Shown here piece by piece: positions 44,910-55,260 of a stretch of 64,000 nt of DNA. The stretch spans positions 306,300-370,299 of the forward strand of contig JAPZLL010000036.1 of assembly GCA_036250225.1 (NCBI GenBank), read 5' to 3'. Position 1 is the stretch's first letter; the number at the start of each line of letters is the position of its first letter. This stretch comes from Cercophora sp. LCS_1 (taxonomy: Eukaryota; Ascomycota; Sordariomycetes; Sordariales; Lasiosphaeriaceae). Under the pieces are notes generated by a model. It was not told the DNA's origin. It searched no databases and saw only the letters and a list, made by a program, of their open reading frames with translations. The translations under genes were made by a program, and so were the position numbers.

Positions 44910-47523
44910 TTACCAGCCCGTCTCCTCTTCGATGGGCTTGACTCTTGCCGTTCTCTTCTTGGACCTGGCGAGACCAAGAGGATCAATCTCAACGCCCATT
45001 ACTGAACCACCCGGTCCTCTTTTGTTGTTGATCCGTTGGGGAGGTTGCACTTCCAAGTCTCTCTTAATTGACTCGAGAATGTCAGAACCGCCGCTTGTCC
45101 TCGAGGTGATCGGGCTTGGGCCGCTGGATTGGTCGCGGGGGTTCAGTGCTAGTGGATGGCCACCACCACTACCTGTCCTCTTCGTCGTAACGATCTTTCG
45201 GCCGGTGTTGGGTTCGGTCGCCGCTTGTGGGCGGAAAGCTGACGGCTCAAACGGGGATAGCAGCTGTTGCTCATACCTGGGCTCCAATCGAGGCTCTGGC
45301 TCCACCGTCTGCCTATTCAGCGACTCAATTGCATGTCTGTCCGTGCCTTGTTCGTCATGGGCATCCGGGGACAGCTTGTCCAGATCGACGTGCACACAAT
45401 TGTGTCCTTTGTCGAAAAACAGCGGAAGAAGGACAGTCTTCACCTTTGGCTTGGGTGCGCCCTTTCCTCCCGTTTTCCGCGTTAGCTTCACTTCAAGATG
45501 GGAGATGGCGGCGCCACCCTCGTTGTATTCATTGTGAAAAGTAATCTTGACAGTGGTAGTGCCTGCCTCAAGCCTGCCGAGATTGTAGAGATCGTAGCAG
45601 GCTTTGACCGACAGAAACTGGTTGTAGTCTGTGACCTTGCGGGTGCGGTTCGCTGAGACCGGGTCGCAAATGATCTTCAGCTCGAGATCCTGATGGCTCT
45701 TGGTGTAGAATTGTCTGTTGTAGCTTCCGTCCTAATGCCATGTTAAATGGTTGCGTGACAAGACAATTGTGTAGGCGTACCAAGTCCAAAGCCAGCAGGG
45801 CGCCGTCCTCCCACAAGTCGTTGGAGAGAGCGTTCATTTTCTTCTGCAGATACAGCCCTGCGCCAAAGTTGAAGAAATCCGGTACCGTCGTTTGGTCTGC
45901 CATAGCCTGGCCTGCACCACGGGCGATAAAGAGAGACCTAGAACACGGAGTCAATAAATATCAAGGCCACAAAGCGCTCTAAAAGGGGTGCTGACCGGTA
46001 TTCAGCCTCATAGTCATCTGCAAACTTAAGCTTTGACTTTCCCTGGGGGTTGTTCTCGTCCAGGAACATAGCAGGACAGAGCTCTTTGAACTCCTTCTTG
46101 GCCGTGTCGCTCCTCAAACCGCCGCCCGCCACTATCACTCCAGCTCTTACGTTGGTATCGGCGTTTGCCCTTTCTGCAAGGAGCTCTAATTGCTGCTTCG
46201 CCAGGGCCAGTGGAGAGGCCAAGCCACGCCTGAAGCAGTCCCTGATCTCCTCAGCACATAAGCTGATGCAGACAGTGCCCTGGGATTGCTGCAAATACAG
46301 CGGGGTCACCTTGTTAGTGAGAATATCGTCGGCGTTCATCACCAACTGCTTCTGGAAAGCGCGGGTGAATGAGTGCGCGAGTTTGCCCTCAGGATCAGGG
46401 ACGGTTTGCCGCCGTCCATCCACCCAGACTGGTAACTTGAGCTTATTCACAATGACCTCACCGATGTGATGAAGGAACATTTCGCCGCCTCCAGGGGATC
46501 CTAACACCGAGTCAGAGACAGAATAGTTTGACAACACAGTTGACTTACCGCCAACATCGTCTTCGATCAGATAGTACCGGAAAGATCCATCCGCATTGTC
46601 CTCGAGAACGAAGCGGGCGTAGGACTGGGTTTCTGTTAACAAGGTGCACGTGGCCAGAATAAAAGGGATAGCTTGCCATGGAATGGCCGCCAAAGTCGAT
46701 GAATAGGACAGTGTTCCAGTCCTGCAAGCTCTTCCACTCGGCCTTGATAATATAGTGGGCCAGGGCATCAGCCTCAGCCCTAACCACTACGGTTAGTCAC
46801 CATGTGATACCGGAGCAGGTGCATGATTGGAGGTACTTACATAATCGTGATGTTGTCCCCTCTGGCCACACCCCTCTCCTCATCTGCTGCGTATTGGTCA
46901 GGAAAGGCCTCCTCAATCATGTCGAGATACACCTCCTGAAACGGCTTGGTCCAGTTGAAGGGGACCGTGAAGACAATCTTGTTGTAGTAAATGGCCCTTT
47001 GATCGGCCTTCGTGTCCGCCTTGCGCCGGAGTTGCTTCAGCCACTCGACGATGATGGCGCGGCAAGTCTGCTTGAACTCGGCGTTGCCCCTCATGTTTCT
47101 TAGCCGCTCTGACATGGGGTATCTCTCCAAGAGCTTGTCATCGGTATCGACCAAGAGCTACTACGGTCAGTATCGCACGGTTTAAGGCAAAGGAGACGAA
47201 CGTAGAGAAGGTATTTGAGCGAAACGGCCTCAGGCTCATCGCGTGCCCTGGGCCCAATCCAATTCAGAGGGTCTGGCTTGAAAGGGCAACACAGCGTTGT
47301 CATGTCTGCCTTGTTGAAGATGCTACCTGCTGCCCCTTCTGTATTCTCGATCGGGACATGGGCCTTGGGGTCTCCTGCCTCGACAAAGATTTCTCTGCCT
47401 GCAGTGCTGCCAACGTCAATCGAAAGGATGCTGTGCCATGGCAATGTGAGCATAGTTTTCTTGTCTAATTGTGCCTGACAGGGCTGCTTACTGCTCAACG
47501 AGCTCTCTCGTCCTCAACGGCAT
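44910..47523 (-). CDS. Atypical Hsp70-like ATPase-domain protein
   Basis: Eight exons (47523-47492, 47430-47202, 47157-46841, 46779-46677, 46624-46549, 46500-45996, 45937-45781, 45731-44910) give 746 residues. The phosphate-1 motif ILSIDVGSTAGRE is near residue 12, phosphate-2 is VLFIDFGGHSMSYARF and the adenosine motif AGVIVAGGGLRSDTA, so this is an actin/Hsp70-fold ATPase. No canonical substrate-binding domain or EEVD end follows. The C-terminus is a disordered Lys/Arg/Ser-rich tail. Fungi carry expansions of such Hsp70-like (HSPA12-like) proteins of unknown role. Intron 4 is GC-AG (ATG|GCAAGC...CCCAG). Intron 5 is a stop-free 48 bp. The start ATG gives only 11 residues before intron 1. Confidence 0.85.
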
Positions 47524-48738
47524 CGTGGCGACCTGTAGAGGTAGTGTTCCTGGCACGGGATCTTGATAAGGTTCGCGACGCGATCAGCGCGTTGGAGGCA
47601 AGGAAGAACGGAAGTGACGACGCACAACTCGTGAGGGTGGGGGCGGAAACCTAGTCTATTTAGGCATGGAGAGGGTTTCCTCGGTGCCGAGGGGCTGCCG
47701 AAGCAAGGAAGGTGAGGGATGGAGGCACTCTCCGGTTCACGGTGCGCGCGCCAAAGAGGTGCAGCCGGGTGGACGTGCACAAGACATGGCGGTCGCGAGA
47801 TTCGCGGGGTAAAGCCATCAGGACCGGGTGGCTTGAGAAAAAGCAAACCGGCGTCGCAAACCACAAGGCAAACAACAAGGCAAACGAGAAAAAGAAAAAA
47901 TCCCTGGCGGACGAGACCGAGGAAGGAGAGGGAAAGTTTCCCAGCGTGGCTCCTTCCCGCCTTTTCCGCCAAACAGAGCTGAAGACGGAAAGATGCTTCC
48001 AAACAGCTCGGTCTGGAACCAATCACTCTGGGTACCTGCGGCGGTTAGCAGCCGTTCCCCGATTGTTTTCGTCTTGGACTGTCGTCGCGATCGACATGAA
48101 CTTGCTTCTTGGCCTTGAGCCTTGGCATTGGCTGGATCATGGCGAGGTTTCTCTCCGGCCAGACAATCCGTCCCAAGCCCAAGAGGCATTCGTGTAATAC
48201 ACTATCTGACAATGCCATGTTAAACTTGGGACGTCTGCAGTCCTCAGCGGTTTGTTGCGCATCGCCTCGACTCGACCGGGAATGAAGCATCCCGGTCCGG
48301 GCCGTGACCAGCCGGACGTAACTGGGGGGCGCCGATCTGGGTCCGGTAGATATGGCCCCCACGTTTCGCAAAGACGGGACGGCGCCCAACGACCACCGAC
48401 CAACGACCACCGACCACCGACCACCGAACGCTGTCCAACCTCGGGGTGGACTCATCCTTCCAAAAGAGTCCTCTCACCGTCGAGCCATTCCGGAACTCAA
48501 CCCCTTCAACAATCCTTGCATCTCAACCCCACCATTGACGGCCTGAGTCACTCGCCACGCTGTTGATCTAGCCCAAAAAAAACCCATCCCGGTCTCCCCA
48601 ATTCAACCCAAAAACCTCAACCATATCACCCCAACTTATACAAAAGCCTCACCACAATCACAATATCCCATCATCAACGCAACCACCACCAAACTCATCC
48701 ACAACAATATCATCACCTCCACCAACCCATCTCCAAAA
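47524..48738. promoter_or_regulatory. 1.2 kb divergent region, Hsp70-like / RNase Z-like
   Basis: No gene is recognised. It includes an imperfect tandem repeat of about 7 bp (GACCACC) at 48388-48426 and, from 48600 to 48738, a long CA/A-rich leader just before the RNase Z-like start. Confidence 0.45.
48388..48426. repeat. Imperfect short tandem repeat (CGACCACC type)
   Basis: Five imperfect copies of an ACGACCACC/CGACCAACC-like unit occur consecutively on the plus strand within the divergent intergenic region. Confidence 0.7.
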
Positions 48739-49779
48739 ATGGCTTCCGAACCGACAATAAAATTCGCAACCCCCCTCGCCCAATCTACCCGCTCCGAAAT
48801 CCTAACCTGGGCTTTCCCACCCCCATTCCAAAACTACATCCTAACAGGTCGCTCCCGCGCAGCATGGCACACATCCTTTATCATCCCGCAACTCAACCTG
48901 CTCCTCGACGCCGGTCTGTGCGTCAACAAGGTGCGGCCCAAACACATCTTCCTCACCCACGGGCACAGCGACCACACACTTTTGGCACCGGCGTTTGGGA
49001 ACAGAGACGATCCGCCTGATGTGTGGTGTCCTGTGGAGATGGCGGGTGCTTTTGAGGCGTTTTGCCATGCGCGGACGAGGTTGAACCAGGGTGGTGTTGA
49101 GAAGGGCGGGGAGGGGTCTGGTGATGAGGGATCAGGGGAAGAGGATGGCGAGGATGGAAATGGGAGTGGGAAAGAAAAAGGGAAAAAAGGCGGGGGCAAG
49201 AAAGGGAAAGAGAACGGAAACGAAACCAGAAACCCCCTCGACAGACACGTCGTCCACCCCGTCCAACCCGGCGACATCGTCACCCTCCCCCGCGCAAAAG
49301 GCATCACGGCCCTCGCATTCAAATGCGACCACACCGTTCCCTGTATAGGCTACGTCTTTCGACAAACCACCAAAAAACTGAAACCCGAGTTTTCAGCTCT
49401 TTCCGGCCAGGAATTGCGCCAGCTAAGAGAAAAGGAAGGCGTGGAAATCACCAAGGAGGTAACGACGCCCATTTTCGCCTTTCTGGGGGATACCACAGCC
49501 GCCACACTCGCGAGCGAGCCGGAATGGTTGAAAGAGGGAATCCCGGTTGTCATCACTGAGTGCAGTTTTCTGTACGAGAGCCATCACGCGCAGGCGGACA
49601 AGACGAAGCACACAGCCTGGGTGGACTTGGAAAGGGTGGTTCGCAAGTGGCCGAAAACAACGTTTTTGTTGACGCATTTTTCGATGCGGTATACGGATGG
49701 GGAGATCAGAAAGTTTTTCAAGGGGCTGGTTGATCCGCCGGCGAATGTGGTGATTTGGGCGGACGGGGAGGATAGTTGA
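48739..49779 (+). CDS. RNase Z-like metallo-beta-lactamase-fold protein
   Basis: This single-exon gene encodes 346 residues. The zinc-binding motif THGHSDH is at residues 73-79 (His74, His76, Asp78, His79), a second-sphere Asp lies in FAFLGDTTAATL, and a late His is in FLLTHFSMRY. The arrangement is that of short-form tRNase Z (ELAC1-like), which removes tRNA 3' trailers. A Gly/Lys/Glu-rich low-complexity insert (residues about 118-165) interrupts the domain between the first motif and the GDIVTLP-like strand. No mitochondrial presequence is evident. It could alternatively be another MBL-fold hydrolase, but the HSDH form and overall length favour RNase Z. Confidence 0.8.
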   Translation: MASEPTIKFATPLAQSTRSEILTWAFPPPFQNYILTGRSRAAWHTSFIIPQLNLLLDAGLCVNKVRPKHIFLTHGHSDHTLLAPAFGNRDDPPDVWCPVEMAGAFEAFCHARTRLNQGGVEKGGEGSGDEGSGEEDGEDGNGSGKEKGKKGGGKKGKENGNETRNPLDRHVVHPVQPGDIVTLPRAKGITALAFKCDHTVPCIGYVFRQTTKKLKPEFSALSGQELRQLREKEGVEITKEVTTPIFAFLGDTTAATLASEPEWLKEGIPVVITECSFLYESHHAQADKTKHTAWVDLERVVRKWPKTTFLLTHFSMRYTDGEIRKFFKGLVDPPANVVIWADGEDS

Positions 49780-49980
49780 AGCAGATGTGATAGAATATCA
49801 TCAAAGCGTGAATAAGAAGAAAGCGGCATGACAAAGGACAAGCCGATGCCTGGAAGTGTCGCGTTCTACACCGTGATGATGGGCCCATCATCAACAAGGA
49901 GCTTGAGAGCGTAGAATTTCGCGTTGAAAAGATTCCCGAAGCACAGATTGCCGGATTGAGAGACAGTAGGCCGAACACGG

Positions 49981-50754
49981 TCATGGAGGGCCGGCACGCA
50001 GGTGGAAGGGGTTCTTCTTGATGAGGGTTGTATCCCAGGGGAGCGCCTTGCGCTTTCGGATATATTGGGCTATCACGGAGTCCAGTTTCCTCGAGATGTG
50101 TTTGATAACGTCTTGGTCGTCGGCGTTTCGAATGGCGTGGAGAATTTGGGTGGCAGCGGAGGGGTACTGTAGTTGGCTGCTTCAGTAGTTACAGCTCGGA
50201 CTCTATCGAAAACAATACCAACCATATTCTTGAAGAACATGGCAGTAATGGTATGTGCCTCGCCTGCTGTCAATTTGTGGTTTTTTTTTTGCCGTTTTGT
50301 TGCCTAATGACGATGTTTTTGCCTGCCAGCGCCTGCCAGCGCCTGGTACGCTGCGTACCGGAGATGTTCAAGGTTGTCGGCAGTAAACTCCTTGCTGAGA
50401 TTGAGCTTTATTCCGATCGGCTCCTTTGGGTCAATGTCGTCCCCCATGCTCTCATCCTCGCCCGGACCATCACCGTCACTCTCCCTTCCCTGCTTGCTTC
50501 GAAGGCCGAGAATAGCGTTGCCCATGGTAGTCAGCGCTTCGTCTTTGTTGACATCTTCCTACAGCGCCTGGTTTGTCAAAAGGTGATTGAATAGGTTGGT
50601 GAACTGTTCGAGTATTAGCCTCAAGAAGAATGAATGACAGGGGGGCTGGGAAACAAACCTCGGTTATAACTGGGAGATTTTCGGCCGTGCCCTCGATGCC
50701 AACAATTTCCCGGCTGGGGCCCATCTCGTCCCCGGTGCGCGATGGTGTGGGCAT
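49981..50754 (-). pseudogene. Hypothetical small gene, probably frameshifted
   Basis: Coding segments can be read as 50754-50659 (begins MPTPSRTGDEMGPSREIVGI), 50558 to about 50325 (EDVNKDEALTTMGNAILGLR ... ADNLEHLRYAAYQALAG), about 50250-50223 (TITAMFFKNM) and 50166-49981 (YPSAATQILHAIRNADDQDV ... HLRAGPP, stop). Introns at 50559-50658 and 50167-50222 are convincing and phase 0. The join between segments 2 and 3 does not close: a 10-bp unit is tandemly duplicated at 50321-50340, and removing one copy would restore QALAG-EAHTITAM across a GC-type donor. I recognise no domain. It is either a real gene with an unusual intron or a recent pseudogene. Confidence 0.5.
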
Positions 50755-51380
50755 TGTGGACGTCTTGGTGGGGCAGATTCTGGCCTGGGGTTGAGGGGGA
50801 GTAGTTTGGTTTCCAAACGTAGTGTAACAAACCTGTAGGTTGTGGCGTTGCGTGGGTGAAGAGGAAAGAAAACTGGAGTGGGGTTGGAAAAGTTCAGGTA
50901 TTTATATCTACTGCTGACACGAGAGCCGGCGTGCTGTCTATTGTCCCATGTCCTATTCACCGCAATGGAATGCACCTTCCATCGTCTTTGCCACAGCCCT
51001 GGAGGTGGATTACCTTCGACTGTTCGGCGCGTTTACCAATAGCTTTAACCAGATTCTGGGAAGCAGCGAGCTCTAGAAGAAAGCCGGTCAAGACGAGGCA
51101 TTGACCACCATTGGGACCGCCATTTTCAATCTTTATATCAATGAGAGTGAGCCGATCAATGAGTATAGGGACTGTGACATGTCATAACAAAAGATGACAG
51201 GCTGTATGAGTCACACCGTCACAGTTATGAGTGGGCGTGACGAGGCTTTCCACATCTATACAATGACCAGTTACGAAACCTTGGAGCGTTCCTTTTCCTG
51301 CAACACTAGCAGATAGCAACCAAGTGGCAAGGTTATGGCCAACAAGACATTGACTCCCAAACTTCAACCATCCAAACTCC
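50755..51380. other. Intergenic, no gene seen
   Basis: This 626 bp stretch holds the probable promoter of the preceding minus-strand gene and has no convincing open frame. It marks the transition to an AT-richer, repeat-bearing accessory region. Confidence 0.45.
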
Positions 51381-51560
51381 AGCTACGAAAAGGCCACACA
51401 CTGAAAACTCAACACAGCATTAAATGGCTTCAAGGCATAATCGGTTTTTCAACAGGCATAAAATAATTATCCCAGCACAGGGTATTGTGTTGAAAGGCAT
51501 AGAGAATATTTCCAATGCCTTGTAAACTATTTCTAAGCTCTTTATGTAAAAGTATACCCC
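51381..51560 (+). repeat. Dispersed repeat, copy A
   Basis: The core TTCAAGGCATAATCGG, then TTTTTCAACAGGCATAAAAT, then CCCAGCACAGGGTATTGTGT is shared, with about 25-35% divergence by eye, with segments near 53,900 and 62,400 in the same orientation. The left end is shared with copy C (TACGAAAAGGCCACACACTG against TACAAAATAGCCGTACACTG). It has no coding capacity and is probably a relic of a mobile element end or MITE. Confidence 0.7.
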
Positions 51561-51660
51561 CCTTTGGGCTTTCCAGGATATGAGTGTTTTTTTGTAATGT
51601 ACACCTGGCAATTGGACTCCCCCTGCATACTCCCCTTGTGCCATTGAAAACCCCATATTT

Positions 51661-51770
51661 ATTACAGCCTTTAGACCTTTTAAAAAGACGTAAACCCCTT
51701 TTAAAAAGAGGCCTAGGCATTTTAAAACGGTGTGTATACCTTTTTGAAAGCGCTTCAGGCCCTTGTGATA
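51661..51770 (+). repeat. Imperfect ~21-bp repeat array (CTTTTAAAAAG type)
   Basis: Four spaced, degenerate copies of a TTTTAAAA/TTTTTGAAAG-centred unit separated by GC-richer spacers lie just right of repeat copy A: at about 51676, 51698, 51719 and 51749. They may belong to the same element as copy A. Confidence 0.5.
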
Positions 51771-52023
51771 GGGGGTAACGCCAAATACCCGGGGCTACAG
51801 GTGTGGAATGGAGGGGTATGGGGGGTGCAAAAAAGGCTCTCTTCGAAAAAAAAAAAAAGAGCCATAATGTTCTTGCCCGATGGCCTGAGCGAGTAAGCAT
51901 TACCAAAGGGCCTCACCCACGCCACAGTCTGCTATATCGGCACACATGGATTAGACTGGGGCCGATAAATTTGGATATAAATGAACCTGCTGCTTTACTT
52001 CGACGCGTCGAGATTCTGAGGAT

Positions 52024-53577
52024 ATGATACGCCGCATCATTACTGCGCTGAAAGAGATGGCGGATCCATCAAGATTCAAGGAGTTTATAACACTCCAGTT
52101 TGAAGAACAGGCAATCTCACCATCAGCATACCGATTTCTGATGTCATTTTCAGTCGATACGCTTGTCCGGAGGTTCCTCGAGTTCGTTCCACTTGCCACC
52201 CAACACGTTTGTGGAGACGAAGACCTCAACTTTAACAAACTTGCATCACTGCCCCGAGTGGATTATAAGAGCCAGGAATTCGGGGCCTATCTGGAGATTC
52301 CAATGCCTCGCCGATCAACAAACCTGGATCGCGCCCTTTATGCCGGCTCAACAACTGCTATGGGGAGGGCCAGATCAAAGGGGTTTACACAGCGAATTCG
52401 GCAGCATATCAACACAGCCAACTACAAAGGCACTAATGCTCACAAAAATTCCATGCATTACCAATGGATTCGAGAGCAGGAGGCAGATCTGGACTTTGCG
52501 CTTCTTGGTGGTTTCCCGCAGGACGAGAAATGGGAGCCTCTGGTCCTTTTTCCGGAGGGAGTTTGGATGCTTTTCTTCGGTACTACCAATGGACGAATCC
52601 ATTGCTTTAACCCCACTGCAACTCAGAACTTTATTGATAATGTTCAATAAAGCATTAGTGGTCTTCCGAAGTTCGATATTGCTACGCTCGATGACGCCTG
52701 GCCACTGAAACAAGGGTGGAGAAACAGTTTAATGGGCTCTAACCACATCATCATGCTGCGTTCCTGGCTGTACAGAAGCTGGAAAATCCCACAAGCTCCG
52801 GTCTGACCCACTTTCAGAATGGGTTTGCAAAAAACACTGCTATTATTATATACACCTCGACGAAGCTTGGCTGAAAAGGGGGCCCTGTGCTTCTTGTGGC
52901 GTACAGCGGGGAACAACGAGAATATCCCGGAAAACAAATGAGCAAGTACCCATATTGTTTATCGGTCGTGATGACAAGTCGCAATGCACTCGGTGTTTAG
53001 CATTGGCCCGGGGGGTAGTAGAACGTGAAAGGCGAGCCGGAGAGGCAGAAGAGCAGGCTGCGGAGCGAAGGGCGGAACAAAGCAAGTAGTATGCGGAGAG
53101 GTTGGCAAGAGAAACGGAAGAAGAGACCGCCGAACGCAAGAAAAAAACAGCCAAGTACAGAAGGGAGCATCGTTTGGACGTGCTAGCCCTTGAGACAGAA
53201 GATTAGGCCAAGGAGAGAAAGGCAAAGTACAACGAGTGGAACAAAAACCGCAAAGCCCAAGAGCACAAGAGCAACGGAGGGCGGCACAGACCGAGGCCGC
53301 CGGGAGGCGCAAAGCCCAAGAGACTGAAGAGAAAACGGCGGAGCGAAAGACGAGGAACGCCGGGTACGGGCGGAAGCGGCAAGCAGACCCAGAGCGAGCG
53401 GCCAAACGGTCGCAACAAAGGAAAGAGAAGCGGTTGCAAAAACTAGCTGAGGAGACGGAGGAACAAGCCACAGAGCGAAAGGCGAAGGAGGGGGCACGAC
53501 AGGCCATAAACTATCAGAAGCGCAAAGCTCGAAAAGCGGCAGAAAAAGCGGCAGAGGAAGGAAAGGACCAGACGTAG
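52024..53577 (+). pseudogene. Broken GIY-YIG-like / zinc-finger / charged-tail protein gene
   Basis: Part 1 (52024-52650, 208 codons) has a GIY-YIG-like core: FGAYLEIPMPRRS, then LYAGSTTAMGRARS, then GFTQRIRQHINTA. After an in-frame TAA (52648) the same frame continues SISGLPKFDIATLDDAWPLK. Part 2, in another frame, reads EWVCKKHCYYYIHLDEAWLK, GPCASCGVQRG and later DDKSQCTRCLALARG, a CxxC...CxxC zinc finger. It then enters a Glu/Arg/Lys/Ala repeat tail with TAG stops at 53087 and 53204. A further frame change near 53250 continues the tail to 53577. Stops fit CAA/CAG to TAA/TAG changes as expected for RIP. The domain order resembles GIY-YIG proteins scattered in Sordariomycete genomes; that comparison is from memory. 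Confidence 0.6.
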
Positions 53578-53869
53578 AGGGAGGGCCGTTTTGGACGTTT
53601 TGGGCCGGGGCTAGCTCACTCAGTCAACTTGGCAATTCACCAGGGAGCATAAAGCTCGAGAGACCGAAGAGCAGACTGCCGAACGAAGGGGAAATATGAC
53701 CGAGTAGGTACGATAGGACTTGCAAAGCTCAAAAAAGCAGAAGGGCAAGCTACGGAGCGAAGGGCAAGGCAGGCCAGGGGGTATAATAGTGAGTGGCAAG
53801 CAAGCGCTGCAAAGAATGAACCCGCCTGCCAGGACTTGGGCCGTCCACATTTCACAATATGCCGCGCAA
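53578..53869 (+). other. Fragment repeating the charged tail
   Basis: The stretch 53643-53695 reads EHKARETEEQTAERRGN, close to units in the upstream charged tail (ETEEQATERKAKE), then hits stops. It looks like a duplicated or displaced tail fragment. The remainder is unrecognised. Confidence 0.45.
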
Positions 53870-54035
53870 TTGATTTGCCAATCCAGTACAGAATGATTTG
53901 AAGGCGTAATATATTTTCCAACAGGCATACAATCATCTTTCCAACACAAAGTATTATATTTGAAAGGGCTGTAGAATATACTGCAATACCTTGTGAACTT
54001 GCTCTGGGCCCTTCCTGTTAAAAACATGTGTGTCC
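53870..54035 (+). repeat. Dispersed repeat, copy B
   Basis: It aligns by eye with copies A and C through TTTGAAGGCGTAATATATTT, CCAACAGGCATACAATCATC, CCAACACAAAGTATTATATT and CTTGTGAACTTGCTCTGGGC. It lies between the GIY-YIG relic and the LINE relic. Confidence 0.7.
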
Positions 54036-54424
54036 TGAAATTCTAAGTTGCCAAGTTGACAAGAGTATCTCTGCGGCTAAGAATATTACCCAGCCTCATC
54101 GAATCACCACAAACGGCCAACCCAGCTGGGGTGGCTTACCGAAACCGCTGCGCCGACGGACGGTTAGGGTCGGTGCCCCTGAATAGATTTGACGAAGGCC
54201 CATGGGGCTGGCGAACAGACCGCAACAACGACAGAGTCTGGCTGTCAAGAACGGTTGACTGGCGCCGTGGCAGGCGTGGTGACCCAGATTGAAAGGGGCC
54301 AGCTGTTGTCAGTTGCTGAGCAGGACTGCCAGATGCTGGCGGCTAGCTCGATGCTATTGTCAGTTGGTCAGGGGCGACGTCACCAGGCGGATCTTGCCGG
54401 CAGGGAAAGAAAAGTGCCATGTCC
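54036..54424. other. Unassigned accessory sequence
   Basis: Short local echoes occur (CTGTTGTCAGTTGCTGAGCAGGACTGCCAG against CTATTGTCAGTTGGTCAGG, 54303-54370). An open frame at 54189-54659 (+) overlaps the LINE relic on the other strand and is probably spurious. It may include the 3' flank of the LINE insertion. Confidence 0.35.
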
Positions 54425-55260
54425 TCATGGCCGGCCGTGCCATGGCTGGAATCGCCAGGGGTGGAACGCAGGGGTTGTTGTTGTTGTTCTTGTTGGCCAC
54501 ACGTGTTCCTCGAAGGAAAGGCAACCTGTCACTTGCCATAGGTCCAGTGAGTGCTCTGGCCGACTGGCAGAGGCTGACATCCATCCGGACCAACGGCTTA
54601 GATTACCTACTAGAGAGAAGAGGCCGACTGGCGTAGCACAACGGAATAGTACGTTATAGTACTGCACAAAGTCACTATGCCCGGTGCGCAGTGCCAAGAA
54701 ACGTAAGAGAGTGGTTCTAGATAGGCATTCGAATTTAGGGCGGCGCCTGGTTTTTTATTGAAGATCCTAAGAGTGGTAGTGGGAGGAGAGGTTACCCATG
54801 CTGGACATTTGTCCATTGTTCCTTGTCGAGCGTCTTGAGGCGGCACTTGGTCTCCATTTTGATGCCGGCAAGCCTTGGCCTGCGGTTGTGGCCCCGGGGT
54901 GATTTTAAACTGTATTTGGCGGGCTAGTTGACTGTTTTGTTACCCTGAATGTCTATATGGCTAGGGCCCCAATTGAGGTTGACATCTTCTGGGTGAGAGT
55001 TTGCTAGTTTGTGGAGTGCTGAGAAGTGGCGATGAAAGGTTTGGGAGGCTGTGCCCCTGAGGTACCAGATGGCAGCTGTGTTATTGAGGTAGACCTAGAT
55101 ATTGGTGGTGGGTTATGTAAGGGGCTTTTGTAGACTGTGGAGGGTGCTAAGAGCCTCTGCGTCGAATACAACCGAGTAGGGGTCGATTGAAGTGCACCCG
55201 GTACCGACTGGTATCCGTAGTTGAGCTATAATTTTATTTGGGACCTGTTGGTGAAGACAA
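54425..55260 (-). mobile_element. Tad-type LINE remnant: RNase H domain and C-terminus, RIP-like mutated
   Basis: Read on the minus strand, 55230-54880 gives FDAEALSTLHSLQKPL, then NI*VYLNNTAAIWYLRGTAS, HFSALHKLANSHPEDVNLNW and GPSHIDIQGNKTVN*PAK. This is the RNase H domain with the conserved D/N-N-TAAIW and W-x-P-x-H-x-x-IxGN blocks of Tad/LINE ORF2. Further on, after a frame change, LALRTGHSDFVQYYNVLF (54695-54640) matches the Tad segment after RNase H. Stops are TAG where Trp or Gln is expected, the transitions RIP makes. The reverse transcriptase is missing, so it is a 5'-truncated copy whose break abuts the truncated DUF3176 gene. Confidence 0.75.

Noticed and set aside
50559..50658. In-frame TAG in NQAL*EDVNK as a premature stop
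   Set aside because: Splicing GAG|GTTTGT...CTGTAG|GAA joins PVITE to EDVNK in phase 0, so this TAG is better read as the end of an intron.
54189..54659. 156-codon plus-strand frame
   Set aside because: It runs antisense through the LINE relic on the minus strand.
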